Source: Idiomarina sp. PL1-037 | GTDB taxonomy: Bacteria > Pseudomonadota > Gammaproteobacteria > Enterobacterales > Alteromonadaceae | Direction of reading: 5' to 3' | DNA: 64,000 bases | Assembly: GCF_034422975.1 (NCBI RefSeq) | Contig: NZ_CP139873.1 | Coordinates: 62,001 to 126,000 of the forward strand | Shown: in pieces, positions 8,578 to 17,947 of the stretch | How the letters are laid out: every line of letters starts with the position of its first letter | Position numbering within the stretch: the first letter of the stretch is position 1 | Notes under the pieces: model-generated | Told to the model about the DNA's origin: nothing | The model's input: the letters and a program-made list of their open reading frames with translations, nothing else | The model's database searches: none | Position numbers and translations under genes: made by a program

Positions 8578-9642
8578 ATGTTCATTGAGACGTTGAATTT
8601 AAGCCACTTCCGAAACTTTTCAGAAGTGGCTCTATCTCCCAGCCCCAAAATTAATGTGATAACCGGCGATAATGGTTCCGGCAAAACCAGCTTGCTCGAA
8701 GCTATTTATTTGCTTGGCTTTGGGCGTTCTTTTCGGCCGGGTGGTTTCCGTCAGTTGATCAAAGAAGGGAGCCAGGGCTTTACCGTATTTTGCCGTTCCC
8801 AAGATTACGCTATAGGTGTAAGACGCAGTACCAATGGGGAGCAGTCGCTTAGATTGAATGGCGTTAACGTTCAGCGAATGTCCGATGTTGCGCGTTTGGT
8901 ACCGGTACAACTCTTAACGCCTGAGTCCGTCGATATTTTGTTGGAAGGTCCAGGACAGAGAAGGCAGTTTATAGATTGGGGCGTGTTCCACGTGGAACAC
9001 TCATTTTATTCTGACTGGGTCGCGTACTCTCAACTCTTAAAACAAAGAAACAGTTTACTCAAGCAGCGCTCGCTTCCTGTGAGAGAAGATCGATATTGGA
9101 AAGGGCAGTTAGCCTTTTACGGTGAGCGCATTAGTAAAAGTCGCGAAAAATACCTAGAAGAACTGAATGATTATATACAAGAACTAGCGAAATCTTTTCT
9201 CTCCGATGTTACAATGGAGGTTCGATTAAAATCGGGCTGGGATACTAGCCAAAGCTTATTTGACGCCTTAGAAAGCCATACAGAGAAAGATAAGAAATAC
9301 GGCTTCACCTCAGTTGGGGCACATAAGGCAGATATAAAAGTGATAGCGGATGGGGTAGAAGTAAAACATCGCCTGTCTCGCGGACAATTAAAAACCGCGA
9401 TAACCGCTTTAAAGTTAGCGCAAGGGAAGCATTACCAAAAAATAAAAAGGCAACCCTGCATTTATTTAGTCGATGATTTAACGTCAGAGCTTGATTCAAG
9501 AAACCAAGCGTTACTCTGTCGTGAGTTAGAAAATCTAGACGCACAAGTGTTTATCACCGCAATTACTGGAAAGCAGTTGTCGGATAAATTTCAAAAATCA
9601 CCCCGAATGTTCCACGTGGAACATGGGGTAATAAACGAATGA
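8578..9642 (+). CDS. recF: DNA replication and repair protein RecF
   Basis: A 354-residue SMC/ABC-like ATPase of the RecFOR gap-repair pathway that helps load RecA at single-strand gaps. Walker A is GDNGSGKT (30-37), the ABC signature is LSRGQLKTAI, and Walker B is IYLVDDLTSELD. The gene contains two perfect parS sites, which encode the peptide FHVEH twice: once in WGVFHVEHSF mid-protein and once six residues before the C-terminus. The C-terminal copy extends slightly past the usual end of the family, so sequence choice there may be driven by the DNA site. Confidence 0.96.
   Translation: MFIETLNLSHFRNFSEVALSPSPKINVITGDNGSGKTSLLEAIYLLGFGRSFRPGGFRQLIKEGSQGFTVFCRSQDYAIGVRRSTNGEQSLRLNGVNVQRMSDVARLVPVQLLTPESVDILLEGPGQRRQFIDWGVFHVEHSFYSDWVAYSQLLKQRNSLLKQRSLPVREDRYWKGQLAFYGERISKSREKYLEELNDYIQELAKSFLSDVTMEVRLKSGWDTSQSLFDALESHTEKDKKYGFTSVGAHKADIKVIADGVEVKHRLSRGQLKTAITALKLAQGKHYQKIKRQPCIYLVDDLTSELDSRNQALLCRELENLDAQVFITAITGKQLSDKFQKSPRMFHVEHGVINE
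8984..8999. promoter_or_regulatory. parS centromere site 1 (in recF)
   Basis: TGTTCCACGTGGAACA is a perfect 16-bp palindrome identical to the consensus ParB-binding parS sequence of gammaproteobacteria such as Pseudomonas. parS sites load ParB for origin segregation and typically lie near oriC, as here. Confidence 0.9.
9608..9623. promoter_or_regulatory. parS centromere site 2 (3' end of recF)
   Basis: A second perfect TGTTCCACGTGGAACA palindrome, 624 bases from site 1, lies in the last codons of recF and about 35 bases before the gyrB start. Confidence 0.9.
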
Positions 9643-9657
9643 TATCGAGATAATACT

Positions 9658-12075
9658 ATGGAAGAAAATAATTACGGTTCATCGAGTATCAAGGTTCTTA
9701 AAGGGTTGGATGCGGTTCGTAAACGCCCGGGTATGTACATTGGTGACACGGATGATGGAACTGGTCTGCACCACATGGTTTTTGAAGTTGTCGATAACTC
9801 TATTGACGAGGCCTTAGCGGGTCACTGTTCAGAAATTATGGTTATCATTCACTCTGACGGTTCTGTCAGCGTGAAAGATGATGGTCGTGGAATTCCAGTT
9901 GATATACATGAAGAAGAGGGTGTTTCTGCTGCTCAGGTTATTATGACCGTACTGCACGCCGGCGGTAAGTTCGACGATAACTCCTATAAAGTCTCCGGTG
10001 GTTTGCACGGGGTTGGAATCTCTGTTGTAAATGCGCTATCTGAACAACTGCAGTTGACCATTCGCAGGCAGGGTAAAGTTTATGAGCAAACCTACCACAT
10101 GGGCGAACCTGACAGCGATGTAACACCTGTTGGCGATACGGATACAACGGGTACTGAATTACGTTTTTGGCCGAGCCACGAAACTTTTACCAATACTGAA
10201 TTCCACTACGATATTTTGGCTAAGCGCTTGCGCGAACTATCGTTTCTGAATTCAGGTGTTGGTATTCGTTTGCGCGATGAGCGTGACGACCGCGAAGATT
10301 TATTTAAATACGAAGGCGGTATTGCTGCCTTTGTTAATTATTTGAATAAGAATAAAACGCCAATTCACCAAAAAGCTTTCTACTTCACAATACAAAGAGA
10401 AGACGGTATTGGTGTTGAAGTCAGTATGCAGTGGAATGACTCATTCCAGGAAAACATCTATTGCTTTACCAATAACATTCCTCAGCGAGACGGTGGTACA
10501 CACTTAGCCGGCTTCCGTGCCGCTTTGACGCGTACATTGAACACCTACATGGAAAAAGAGGGTTATAATAAAAAATCCAAAACCTCTGCAACAGGTGACG
10601 ACGCGCGTGAAGGTCTAACTGCCATTATTTCTGTTAAAGTTCCTGATCCTAAGTTTTCGTCTCAAACAAAAGACAAACTGGTTTCTTCAGAAGTGAAATC
10701 GGCTGTTGAGCAGACAATGAACGAGCAGTTAGCGGATTATTTATTAGAAAACCCGGGCGAAGCGAAACTTATCATCAATAAAATTATTGATGCAGCAAGA
10801 GCTCGCGAAGCCGCTCGTAAAGCACGTGAAATGACACGCCGTAAAGGTGCTCTGGATATTGCGGGCTTACCTGGAAAATTAGCCGATTGTCAGGAAAAAG
10901 ATCCGGCGTTGTCTGAACTTTATATAGTGGAGGGTGACTCTGCAGGCGGCTCCGCTAAACAGGGTCGTAACCGTAAAAACCAAGCCATTCTGCCACTTAA
11001 AGGTAAAATTCTTAACGTAGAAAAGGCGCGTTTTGACAAAATGCTGTCTTCCGTCGAGGTTGGTACATTAATTACTGCCATGGGCTGTGGTATTGGGCGT
11101 GATGAGTACAACCCGGATAAAACACGTTATCACCGTATTATTATTATGACGGATGCGGATGTTGATGGGTCACACATTCGTACCTTGTTGCTGACGTTCT
11201 TCTATCGTCAAATGCCTGAAATTATCGAACGCGGATATATCTATATTGCTCAGCCTCCTTTATATAAAGTGAAAAAAGGTAAGCAAGAAGTTTACATAAA
11301 AGATGACCCCGCATTGATCCGCTATCTTACCAGCTTGGCTCTGGATAAAGCATCGCTGCACGTTAATGAAACTGCACCAGGTATTTCTGGTGAGAAGCTC
11401 GAAACTTTGGTTAACGGGTATCAGATGGCTCAGGAAAATATTAAGCGATTGAGTCGCCGTATGCCAGAACGCTTCTTACAGCGTTTGTTTTATGCGCCTC
11501 GTTTAACAGATGAGCGTCTGAAAGATAAAGATTACATGGAGAAGTGGGTTAAAACATTGAATGATGACCTAACTGCCCGTGAAATTAATTCGGCAACTTA
11601 TACCGTTTCTTTACATGAAGATACCGAACGTAAAATGTGGCTGCCGACAACGACGATTCGTCAACACGGTGTCGACACTGACTACCCGCTGAACTATGAA
11701 TTTTTAATGTCTAAAGACTACGAACAAATAGTGACTATCGGCGAGGAGATTGACTCTCTGGTTGAAGCGGATGGGTACGTGCTTCGCGGTGAGAAGAAGC
11801 AGCCAGTTACGCACTTTGTTGAAGCTGTGGAATGGCTTATTGGTGAATCTAAGCGTGGTTTATACGTTCAGCGTTACAAAGGTCTGGGCGAAATGAACCC
11901 TGACCAACTGTGGGAAACTACGATGGATCCTGACTCTCGTCGTATGCTTCAGGTAACGATTGAAGACGCTATTGGCGCTGATCAACTGTTTACCACGTTA
12001 ATGGGTGACGAAGTTGAACCGCGAAGAGCCTTTATTGAATCAAACGCTCTTAAGGTTGCCAATTTGGACGTCTAG
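9658..12075 (+). CDS. gyrB: DNA gyrase subunit B
   Basis: The 805-residue ATPase subunit of gyrase, which with GyrA introduces negative supercoils. The GHKL ATPase domain has VDNSIDEALAG and the DDGRGIPV loop; the TOPRIM domain has EGDSAGGSAKQGRNRK and the acidic DADVDGSHI cluster. It ends EPRRAFIESNALKVANLDV, the conserved tail. Length equals the E. coli-type GyrB with the gammaproteobacterial insert in the TOPRIM region. It follows recF by 15 bases and ends at a strong terminator. Confidence 0.98.
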   Translation: MEENNYGSSSIKVLKGLDAVRKRPGMYIGDTDDGTGLHHMVFEVVDNSIDEALAGHCSEIMVIIHSDGSVSVKDDGRGIPVDIHEEEGVSAAQVIMTVLHAGGKFDDNSYKVSGGLHGVGISVVNALSEQLQLTIRRQGKVYEQTYHMGEPDSDVTPVGDTDTTGTELRFWPSHETFTNTEFHYDILAKRLRELSFLNSGVGIRLRDERDDREDLFKYEGGIAAFVNYLNKNKTPIHQKAFYFTIQREDGIGVEVSMQWNDSFQENIYCFTNNIPQRDGGTHLAGFRAALTRTLNTYMEKEGYNKKSKTSATGDDAREGLTAIISVKVPDPKFSSQTKDKLVSSEVKSAVEQTMNEQLADYLLENPGEAKLIINKIIDAARAREAARKAREMTRRKGALDIAGLPGKLADCQEKDPALSELYIVEGDSAGGSAKQGRNRKNQAILPLKGKILNVEKARFDKMLSSVEVGTLITAMGCGIGRDEYNPDKTRYHRIIIMTDADVDGSHIRTLLLTFFYRQMPEIIERGYIYIAQPPLYKVKKGKQEVYIKDDPALIRYLTSLALDKASLHVNETAPGISGEKLETLVNGYQMAQENIKRLSRRMPERFLQRLFYAPRLTDERLKDKDYMEKWVKTLNDDLTAREINSATYTVSLHEDTERKMWLPTTTIRQHGVDTDYPLNYEFLMSKDYEQIVTIGEEIDSLVEADGYVLRGEKKQPVTHFVEAVEWLIGESKRGLYVQRYKGLGEMNPDQLWETTMDPDSRRMLQVTIEDAIGADQLFTTLMGDEVEPRRAFIESNALKVANLDV

Positions 12076-12104
12076 GCTTAACAGCGACATTAGCAACAGA
12101 CAAC

Positions 12105-12141
12105 AAAAAAGCCGGCTCATGAAAATGAAGCCGGCTTTTTT
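12105..12141. terminator. bidirectional terminator between gyrB and glyS
   Basis: A long stem (AGCCGGCT plus CAT/ATG inner pairs, GAAA-type loop) is flanked by six A on the left and six T on the right. It can therefore terminate both the plus-strand gyrB and the convergent minus-strand glyS transcripts. Confidence 0.9.
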
Positions 12142-12164
12142 ATTTATTAAAGTTAGAGTATCAA

Positions 12165-14231
12165 TTACTGAAGCAAAGAAATATCCGCTATTTCCAGGAA
12201 CAGTTGACGCAAGCGGAACAATAAGTTCAGGCGGTTAATACGGACTTTATCGTCATCGGCATTGACCATGACATGCTCAAAAAAAGCATCCACAGGCTCT
12301 TTAAGCTCAGATAAATGCGTGAGAGCGTTATTGTATTGACCATCAGCAATCAGTGGCTTAACAGCGCCTTCTGTCTGTTTAACCAAACGATAAAGTGTTG
12401 TTTCAGAATCTTCCTGTAGAAGAGTTTCATCCACGTTACCGGATATCTCTTCGTCTGATTTTGCCAGGATATTACCCACCCGCTTATTGGCTGCGGCAAG
12501 GCTAGCAGCAGAATCCATAGACTTAAATGACTGAACAGCCTTTACCCTTTGGTCAAAGTCGGTTGGTTTTGACGGCGACCGTGCCAGTACCGACTGAATA
12601 ACATCGACGGAAATGCCCTGATCCTGGTACCAGGGACGAAAACGACCAAGTAAAAAGTCGAAGACATCGTTAGTGGCAGTGTTATTCGATAGCTTATCAC
12701 CAAAACCTTCGACGGATGCCGCTAACAGTTCATGTAAATCTAGTGGCAACTGTCGCTCGACCAGGGTGCGCAACAAACCAAGAGCTGCACGGCGCAGAGC
12801 GAATGGGTCACGGTCACCTTTCGGTACCTGACCAATACCGAATATACCGACCAATGTATCCAGCTTGTCTGCTAAAGCGACGGCACAAGCCTCTCGTGTC
12901 AAAGGTAATTCGTCCCCAGAAAAACGAGGCCAGTAGTGCTGCTCTATTGCTTCGGCTACTACCGGGCTTTCGCCGTCGTTTAACGCATAGTGTTTACCCA
13001 TAACACCCTGGGTTTCGGGAAACTCAGAAACCATATCGGAAACCAGGTCAGCTTTGCACAGCAGACCGGCTCGTTCTGAGGCTTTTACGTCGGCAGTTAA
13101 CTGGTTTGCAATTTTCCCTGCTAACACCGATATACGACGAGCTTTGTCGCCAATACTACCCAGTTGTTTTTGGAACAGAACAGAGTCCAGTGCAGCAACT
13201 CGCGATTCTAAAGTCGTTTTCTTATCAGACTCAAAGAAAAACTGGGCATCCGCCAGGCGAGGGCGAACAACCTTTTCGTTACCTTTGATGATTTGTTGAG
13301 GGTCGCGACTTTCAATATTGGTGATGAAAATAAATTGCGACAGTAAGTTACCTTTGCCATCTTCGACTGGAAAGTAACGTTGGTCGTCTTTCATGGTAAC
13401 GATAAGCGGCTCTTTTGGTACCGCGAGGAAACCTTGATCGAAACTTGCCGTTAAAGCAACGGGCCATTCCACTAGGGCAGCAACTTCTTCCACTAATTCG
13501 TTATCCTGAATAACCTGGCCGCCGAGTTCTGAGGCAAGACGTGATACTTCCGACTGAATGGTTTCAATACGCTCTTCGAAGTTAGCGATCACTTTCGCTT
13601 CACGAAGTTTAGGTAAGTAGTTGTCGACATGGTCGAGCTCAAAACCTTGAGACGAATGGAAGCGGTGACCCTGTATAAAACGGGCACTCTGCGTTTCCAG
13701 TATTTCAGCTTTAATAAGTTCGCTGCCCAGCATGACAGTGAGTGTGTGCACAGGGCGAATAAATTGCGCGGTGCTGCCCCCCCAGCGCATCGGCTTAGGA
13801 ATAGGTAGTGTTTTAATGGCTGCTTCCAACATACCCTGAACTAAGTCAGCGAGAGCCTGGCCTTTTACAGTAGCCTTGTGCAATAACCATTCGCCTTTGT
13901 CCGTTTTAAGGCGGTCAGCCTGTTCTACCGTAATGCCGTTGGAGCGAGCCCAACCTTCAGCTGCCTTAGTCGGTTTACCAGAGTCGTCAAAAGCCACAGT
14001 TACTGCTGGCCCGCGCTTCTCGACTTCTTTGTCCTGCTGCTCAGTTTCAACTTGTTTCACCAGAACAGCCAGTCGGCGAGGGGTTGCATAAGCCTCAATA
14101 CTATCAAAATTCAATTCTGCGCTCTTTAAGCCTGACTCAATACCCGACTTTAAGCTGTCACGCAGCGATTTTAAGGCTTTTGGAGGAAGCTCTTCAGTAC
14201 CTAACTCAATTAATAAGTTTTCTTTTTGCAC
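12165..14231 (-). CDS. glyS: Glycine-tRNA ligase beta subunit
   Basis: The 688-residue beta subunit of the alpha2-beta2 glycyl-tRNA synthetase found in most gammaproteobacteria. It begins with the conserved LLIELGTEELPPKAL and contains the family segments RWGGSTAQFIRPVH, FIFITNIESRDPQQII and GDRDPFALRRAALG. The C-terminal part is the DALR-type anticodon-binding helical domain. Length is as in E. coli (689). glyS follows glyQ by 12 bases on the minus strand, so both subunits come from one transcript. Confidence 0.97.
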   Translation of the reverse strand: MQKENLLIELGTEELPPKALKSLRDSLKSGIESGLKSAELNFDSIEAYATPRRLAVLVKQVETEQQDKEVEKRGPAVTVAFDDSGKPTKAAEGWARSNGITVEQADRLKTDKGEWLLHKATVKGQALADLVQGMLEAAIKTLPIPKPMRWGGSTAQFIRPVHTLTVMLGSELIKAEILETQSARFIQGHRFHSSQGFELDHVDNYLPKLREAKVIANFEERIETIQSEVSRLASELGGQVIQDNELVEEVAALVEWPVALTASFDQGFLAVPKEPLIVTMKDDQRYFPVEDGKGNLLSQFIFITNIESRDPQQIIKGNEKVVRPRLADAQFFFESDKKTTLESRVAALDSVLFQKQLGSIGDKARRISVLAGKIANQLTADVKASERAGLLCKADLVSDMVSEFPETQGVMGKHYALNDGESPVVAEAIEQHYWPRFSGDELPLTREACAVALADKLDTLVGIFGIGQVPKGDRDPFALRRAALGLLRTLVERQLPLDLHELLAASVEGFGDKLSNNTATNDVFDFLLGRFRPWYQDQGISVDVIQSVLARSPSKPTDFDQRVKAVQSFKSMDSAASLAAANKRVGNILAKSDEEISGNVDETLLQEDSETTLYRLVKQTEGAVKPLIADGQYNNALTHLSELKEPVDAFFEHVMVNADDDKVRINRLNLLFRLRQLFLEIADISLLQ

Positions 14232-14243
14232 GGCTCGCTCTCC

Positions 14244-15164
14244 TTAGTTCGCTGCTGGTTTGTTTTTATTGTCGGCTAAAGGGAAGCCAAGAGCTTCGCG
14301 CGCCTGATAATAGACTTGGGCAACAGCCTTCGCCATGGTTCTCACGCGAAGTATGTAGCGCTGTCTTTCGGTCACAGAAATAGCGTGTCGGGCATCCAGT
14401 AAGTTAAAGGCGTGAGATGCACGCATAACCTGCTCGTACGCAGGTAAAGCCAGAGACTTTTCAATTAGCAGTTCACATTCTTTTTCGCAGTCGTCGAAGC
14501 GGCGGAACAGCACATCAACGTCAGCGTATTCAAAGTTGTAAGTCGATTGCTCAACTTCGTTCTGATGGAAAACATCCCGATACAAGATTTTACCGCGCGG
14601 GCCGTCTGTCCAGACCAGGTCATAAATGCTGTCTACGCCCTGAATGTACATAGCTAAACGCTCAAGGCCGTAGGTGATTTCTCCGGCCACAGGACGGCAC
14701 TCTAAACCGCCTACCTGTTGGAAGTAAGTAAACTGAGTGACTTCCATACCGTTAAGCCATACTTCCCAACCTAAGCCCCAGGCGCCCAGAGTAGGAGATT
14801 CCCAGTTGTCTTCTACAAAGCGTATGTCATGAGTCAGTGTGTCAAAGCCCAGCATTTCTAAAGAACCCAGATACAGCTCCTGAATGTCTTTAGGCGAAGG
14901 TTTCATAATGACCTGAAACTGATAATAGTGCTGCAGGCGGTTTGGGTTTTCGCCATAACGGCCGTCGGTAGGGCGGCGGCAAGGTTGCACATAGGCAAAA
15001 CTCGCTGGCTCCGGGCCCAATGAACGCAGAAAGGTCATTGGATGGAAGGTACCGGCACCAACCTCCATATCGAGTGGCTGAACCACGGCACAGCCCTGCT
15101 GAGCCCAGTAATCCTGAAGAGCAAGAATAAGCCCCTGAAAGGTTTTCACATCGTACGTCGACAT
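14244..15164 (-). CDS. glyQ: Glycine-tRNA ligase alpha subunit
   Basis: The 306-residue catalytic alpha subunit, joining glycine to tRNA-Gly together with GlyS. Conserved blocks are TFQGLILALQDYWAQQGC, VQPCRRPTDGRYGENPNRL and GLGWEVWLNGMEVTQF. The open frame runs 53 codons further upstream, but that part resembles no family member. The ATG at 15162-15164 is chosen because an AGAGA lies at suitable distance and the family starts a few residues before TFQGL. An ATG two codons earlier is possible. It diverges from tag across about 95 bases. Confidence 0.96.
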   Translation of the reverse strand: MSTYDVKTFQGLILALQDYWAQQGCAVVQPLDMEVGAGTFHPMTFLRSLGPEPASFAYVQPCRRPTDGRYGENPNRLQHYYQFQVIMKPSPKDIQELYLGSLEMLGFDTLTHDIRFVEDNWESPTLGAWGLGWEVWLNGMEVTQFTYFQQVGGLECRPVAGEITYGLERLAMYIQGVDSIYDLVWTDGPRGKILYRDVFHQNEVEQSTYNFEYADVDVLFRRFDDCEKECELLIEKSLALPAYEQVMRASHAFNLLDARHAISVTERQRYILRVRTMAKAVAQVYYQAREALGFPLADNKNKPAAN

Positions 15165-15257
15165 ACGCATTCTCTGCTTTGTTATTTGTGGTTGACCGAA
15201 GGTCGAAAAATATGCGTAGATTATACCCTCTGAATCGCCTTGGTTATAGGGGAAGGC

Positions 15258-15857
15258 ATGACAAATAATCAGCCAGAACGGTGTTCCTGGTGTGAATCTG
15301 CTGAAGACTACCGTGCTTATCATGACAATGTGTGGGGGCGTCCGGTAAGCGATCCTATAGAACTATTTGCCAAACTGTGTCTGGACGGGCAGCAGGCGGG
15401 ACTTAGCTGGTTAACTATTCTGCGTAAACAGGGCGGCTATGAGAAAGCTTTTTTAGGTTTTGACCCACAAGCTATTGTGGCTATGAATGACGCTGATCGT
15501 GAATTACTCTACAGCAACCGTGATATTATCCGTAGCAAAGCCAAAATTGATGCCATTTTTACTAACGCTGAAGCGTACTTAAGAATGGAAGAAAAGGGCA
15601 TTAAGTTTGAGCACTGGCTGTGGGCGTTTGTGGGCGGCTCACCGATTATTAATGCGTACCCGACGCAAAGTGAGATCCCAACAGAAACAGAAGCTTCCCA
15701 AAGCATGGCAAAAGCGTTAAAAAAGGAAGGCTTTAAGTTTGTCGGACCGACCATTTGCTATGCTTTTATGGAAGCAGTTGGTATGGTGAACGACCATGTT
15801 ACTAGCTGTCATTGCTATCAGCCTGTTGCTGAACAAATGAAACAGTTTACGTTGTAA
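15258..15857 (+). CDS. tag: DNA-3-methyladenine glycosylase I
   Basis: A 199-residue base-excision enzyme that removes 3-methyladenine from alkylated DNA. It has the N-terminal ERCSWC, AYHDNVWGRP and GQQAGLSWLTIL blocks, and the C-terminal FVGPTICYAFMEAVGMVNDH. The Cys and His of the N-terminus and of the NDHVTSCHC segment correspond to the known zinc site. A TTG six codons upstream keeps the frame open, but the ATG at 15258 follows an excellent GGGGAAGG and fits the family. An acetyltransferase gene follows after one base, suggesting co-transcription. Confidence 0.95.
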   Translation: MTNNQPERCSWCESAEDYRAYHDNVWGRPVSDPIELFAKLCLDGQQAGLSWLTILRKQGGYEKAFLGFDPQAIVAMNDADRELLYSNRDIIRSKAKIDAIFTNAEAYLRMEEKGIKFEHWLWAFVGGSPIINAYPTQSEIPTETEASQSMAKALKKEGFKFVGPTICYAFMEAVGMVNDHVTSCHCYQPVAEQMKQFTL

Positions 15858-15858
15858 A

Positions 15859-16365
15859 ATGAGCGAAGGAAGAATGATAGAAATTACTCTTGCGGACTAC
15901 AGCAACCCTAAACACCGTAATGCGGTTATTGCTATGTTAGATGCTTATGCTAAAGACCCTATGGGTGGTGGCGAAGGCATATCTGATGACGTCAAAGAAA
16001 GCCTAATAGACGAAATGGCAAAACGAGACCATGTCTTTTCTTTGCTGGCCTACGATGGTGATACTCCGGTTGGCGTTGCAAACTGCGTCGAAGGCTTCTC
16101 AACCTTCGCAGCAAAACCGTTAATGAATATTCATGACATAGCCGTTATCCCGGATTATCGTGGTCAGGGCGTTGCTAAAAAGCTATTAGAAGAAGTGAAA
16201 ACGCTGGCGGAATTTCGTGGCTGCGTAAAATTGACACTGGAAGTGCTTGAGAACAATGACCGGGCGAAAAAAGCCTATGAGAACTTCGGCTTTGCACCTT
16301 ATGAATTAGGTGACGTAGGTAAAGCGGAATTTTGGGAGTTGTATCTGAATAAAGAAAACGCCTGA
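15859..16365 (+). CDS. GNAT-family N-acetyltransferase
   Basis: A protein of 168 residues with the GNAT acetyl-CoA fold. Motif A is IHDIAVIPDYRGQGVAKKLLEEV, shown here by its Q/RxxGxG/A core (RGQGVA), and the following helix ends in ENNDRAKKAYENFGF, the usual motif B. The substrate is unknown. The start could be the ATG at 15859 or, five codons later, the ATG at 15874, which is closer to the GGAAG of its own upstream bases. It sits one base after the tag stop, and its own stop lies within a terminator hairpin. Confidence 0.85.
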   Translation: MSEGRMIEITLADYSNPKHRNAVIAMLDAYAKDPMGGGEGISDDVKESLIDEMAKRDHVFSLLAYDGDTPVGVANCVEGFSTFAAKPLMNIHDIAVIPDYRGQGVAKKLLEEVKTLAEFRGCVKLTLEVLENNDRAKKAYENFGFAPYELGDVGKAEFWELYLNKENA

Positions 16366-16386
16366 CGCACCCGCGTCAGGTTATTA
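16361..16386. terminator. bidirectional terminator, acetyltransferase / tusA
   Basis: CCTGACGC-ACCC-GCGTCAGG (16361-16380) is a perfect 8-bp stem. It overlaps the acetyltransferase stop codon and lies between two convergent genes. The minus-strand side is followed by CGTTTTCTTTATT, so it suits tusA especially well. Confidence 0.75.
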
Positions 16387-16623
16387 ATGTGACTTTCTCA
16401 CCCAATAGCTATAGGGCACTTTCTCAGTTTCAGACCCCACCAACTCATGCTCCATAAACTCGCAAAATCCCGGAATATCCCGGGTTGTTGCGGGATCATC
16501 TGCAATAATCAGTAAAGTCTCTCCTACCGACATCTTGCGGATAGCCGCACGTACCAGCATTACCGGCTCCGGGCATTTAAGGCCTAAGGTGTCCAGTTCT
16601 TTGTCGCAGTTAATTTGAGCCAT
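16384..16623 (-). CDS. tusA: Sulfur carrier protein TusA
   Basis: A 79-residue protein with the SirA/TusA fold. The conserved CPxP motif appears as LDTLGLKCPEPVML; Cys17 would accept sulfur from IscS and pass it on for tRNA 2-thiouridine synthesis or other sulfur transfers. The open frame continues far upstream of 16623 in the minus direction, but the ATG at 16621-16623 gives the expected length. It lies downstream of fadA, separated by a 140-base structured region. Confidence 0.93.
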   Translation of the reverse strand: MAQINCDKELDTLGLKCPEPVMLVRAAIRKMSVGETLLIIADDPATTRDIPGFCEFMEHELVGSETEKVPYSYWVRKSH

Positions 16624-16651
16624 TATTTTTTTAAAGACGTTAAGTGTAATT

Positions 16652-16750
16652 ACTGGGTAGTTTAACACTTTGCTTGCGTAAGAGTCAGGGGAGCGGGGCG
16701 AGCCTTCCCGCGCCCCCTGTCTCATAGGGCAAAAGAGTAAACTACCCAGT
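16652..16750. repeat. Large nested inverted repeat between fadA and tusA
   Basis: A perfect 13-bp inverted repeat, ACTGGGTAGTTTA (16652-16664) and its complement (16738-16750), encloses a second GC-rich hairpin whose outer stem is CAGGGG / CCCCTG (16686-16691 with 16714-16719). The pairing extends imperfectly inward from the outer arms. There is no run of T on the minus strand directly after it, so it is not a plain intrinsic terminator. It may stabilise the fadBA transcript end, or be a dispersed repeat. Confidence 0.7.
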
Positions 16751-16763
16751 TGCCCCAGTCTTT

Positions 16764-17927
16764 CTAGACGCGCTCGAACACAGTCGCAATACCCTGACCT
16801 AAGCCGATACACATAGTGGCTAGGCCAAGCTTCGCATCTTTCTCTTCCATTAAGTTGATCAGCGTAGTTGAAATACGTGCGCCAGAACAACCTAGTGGGT
16901 GACCTAAAGCGATAGCACCGCCGTTCAGGTTCACTTTTTCTTCCATCTTGTCGAACAGTTTCAGGCCTTTAAGAACAGGCAAAGACTGCGCGGCAAAGGC
17001 TTCGTTCAGTTCAACAACATCGATGTCATCAATAGAGACGCCAGCACGCTTGAGTGCTTTTTCCGTTGCAGGAACCGGTCCGTAACCCATAATGGACGGA
17101 TCGCAGCCTGCAACGGCCATTGAGCGGATTTTAACGCGTGGCGTCAGACCCAGCTCTTTGGCTTTGTCAGCAGACATTACTAACATGGCAGCGGCGCCAT
17201 CAGACAAGGCTGATGAGGTACCTGCGGTTACCGTACCGTTGGCGGGGTCAAACACTGGGCGAAGCTGTGACAGGCCTTCAGCAGTGGTTTCTGGACGAAT
17301 TACTTCGTCTTCAGTAACGCGCACCAGTTCGCCGTCGGCATTGTGGCCGTTAATTGGGTAAATTTCTTTAGCAAAGCGGCCTTCAACGGTCGCCTCGTGC
17401 GCTTTGCGATGAGAGCGAGCGCCGAATTCGTCTTGCTGTTCACGGGTAATACCGAACTTACGAGACAACAGTTCAGCGGTCATGCCCATGCTGCCTGAGG
17501 CTTTCGCTACAGACTTGTTCATGCCCGGATGAAAGTCGATTCCGTGAGTCATTGGTACGTGACCCATGTGCTCAACACCACCGGCCATAAAAATATCACC
17601 GTCGCCGTTCATAATTGCGCGTGTTGCGTCGTGCAGTGCCTGCATTGAAGAGCCACACAAACGGTTAACCGTCACACCGGCTACTTTATGTGGAATACCC
17701 GCAATGAGTGCCGAGTTACGCGCAATGTTAAAGCCTTGCTCTAAGGTTTGTTGTACACAACCCCAGTAAATGTCTTCCAGTTCTTCCGGGTTTACTTCCG
17801 GGTTACGCTCAAGTAAGCCCTTCATCAGCGCAGCTGAGAGGTCTTCGGCACGAGTATGGCGGAAAACACCATTTTTTGAACGCCCCATTGGCGTACGAAT
17901 ACAATCTACTATGACGATGTCTTTCAT
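16764..17927 (-). CDS. fadA: 3-ketoacyl-CoA thiolase FadA
   Basis: A 387-residue thiolase, the beta subunit of the aerobic fatty-acid oxidation complex. It cleaves 3-ketoacyl-CoA with CoA to acetyl-CoA and a shortened acyl-CoA. The acyl-accepting Cys is C91 in NRLCGSSMQAL, and the second active-site parts are GGAIALGHPLGCSGAR and the C-terminal CIGLGQGIA. It follows fadB by about 20 bases on the minus strand, the standard fadBA order. Confidence 0.96.
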   Translation of the reverse strand: MKDIVIVDCIRTPMGRSKNGVFRHTRAEDLSAALMKGLLERNPEVNPEELEDIYWGCVQQTLEQGFNIARNSALIAGIPHKVAGVTVNRLCGSSMQALHDATRAIMNGDGDIFMAGGVEHMGHVPMTHGIDFHPGMNKSVAKASGSMGMTAELLSRKFGITREQQDEFGARSHRKAHEATVEGRFAKEIYPINGHNADGELVRVTEDEVIRPETTAEGLSQLRPVFDPANGTVTAGTSSALSDGAAAMLVMSADKAKELGLTPRVKIRSMAVAGCDPSIMGYGPVPATEKALKRAGVSIDDIDVVELNEAFAAQSLPVLKGLKLFDKMEEKVNLNGGAIALGHPLGCSGARISTTLINLMEEKDAKLGLATMCIGLGQGIATVFERV

Positions 17928-17947
17928 TTTAATAACCTCCTCAAGCC

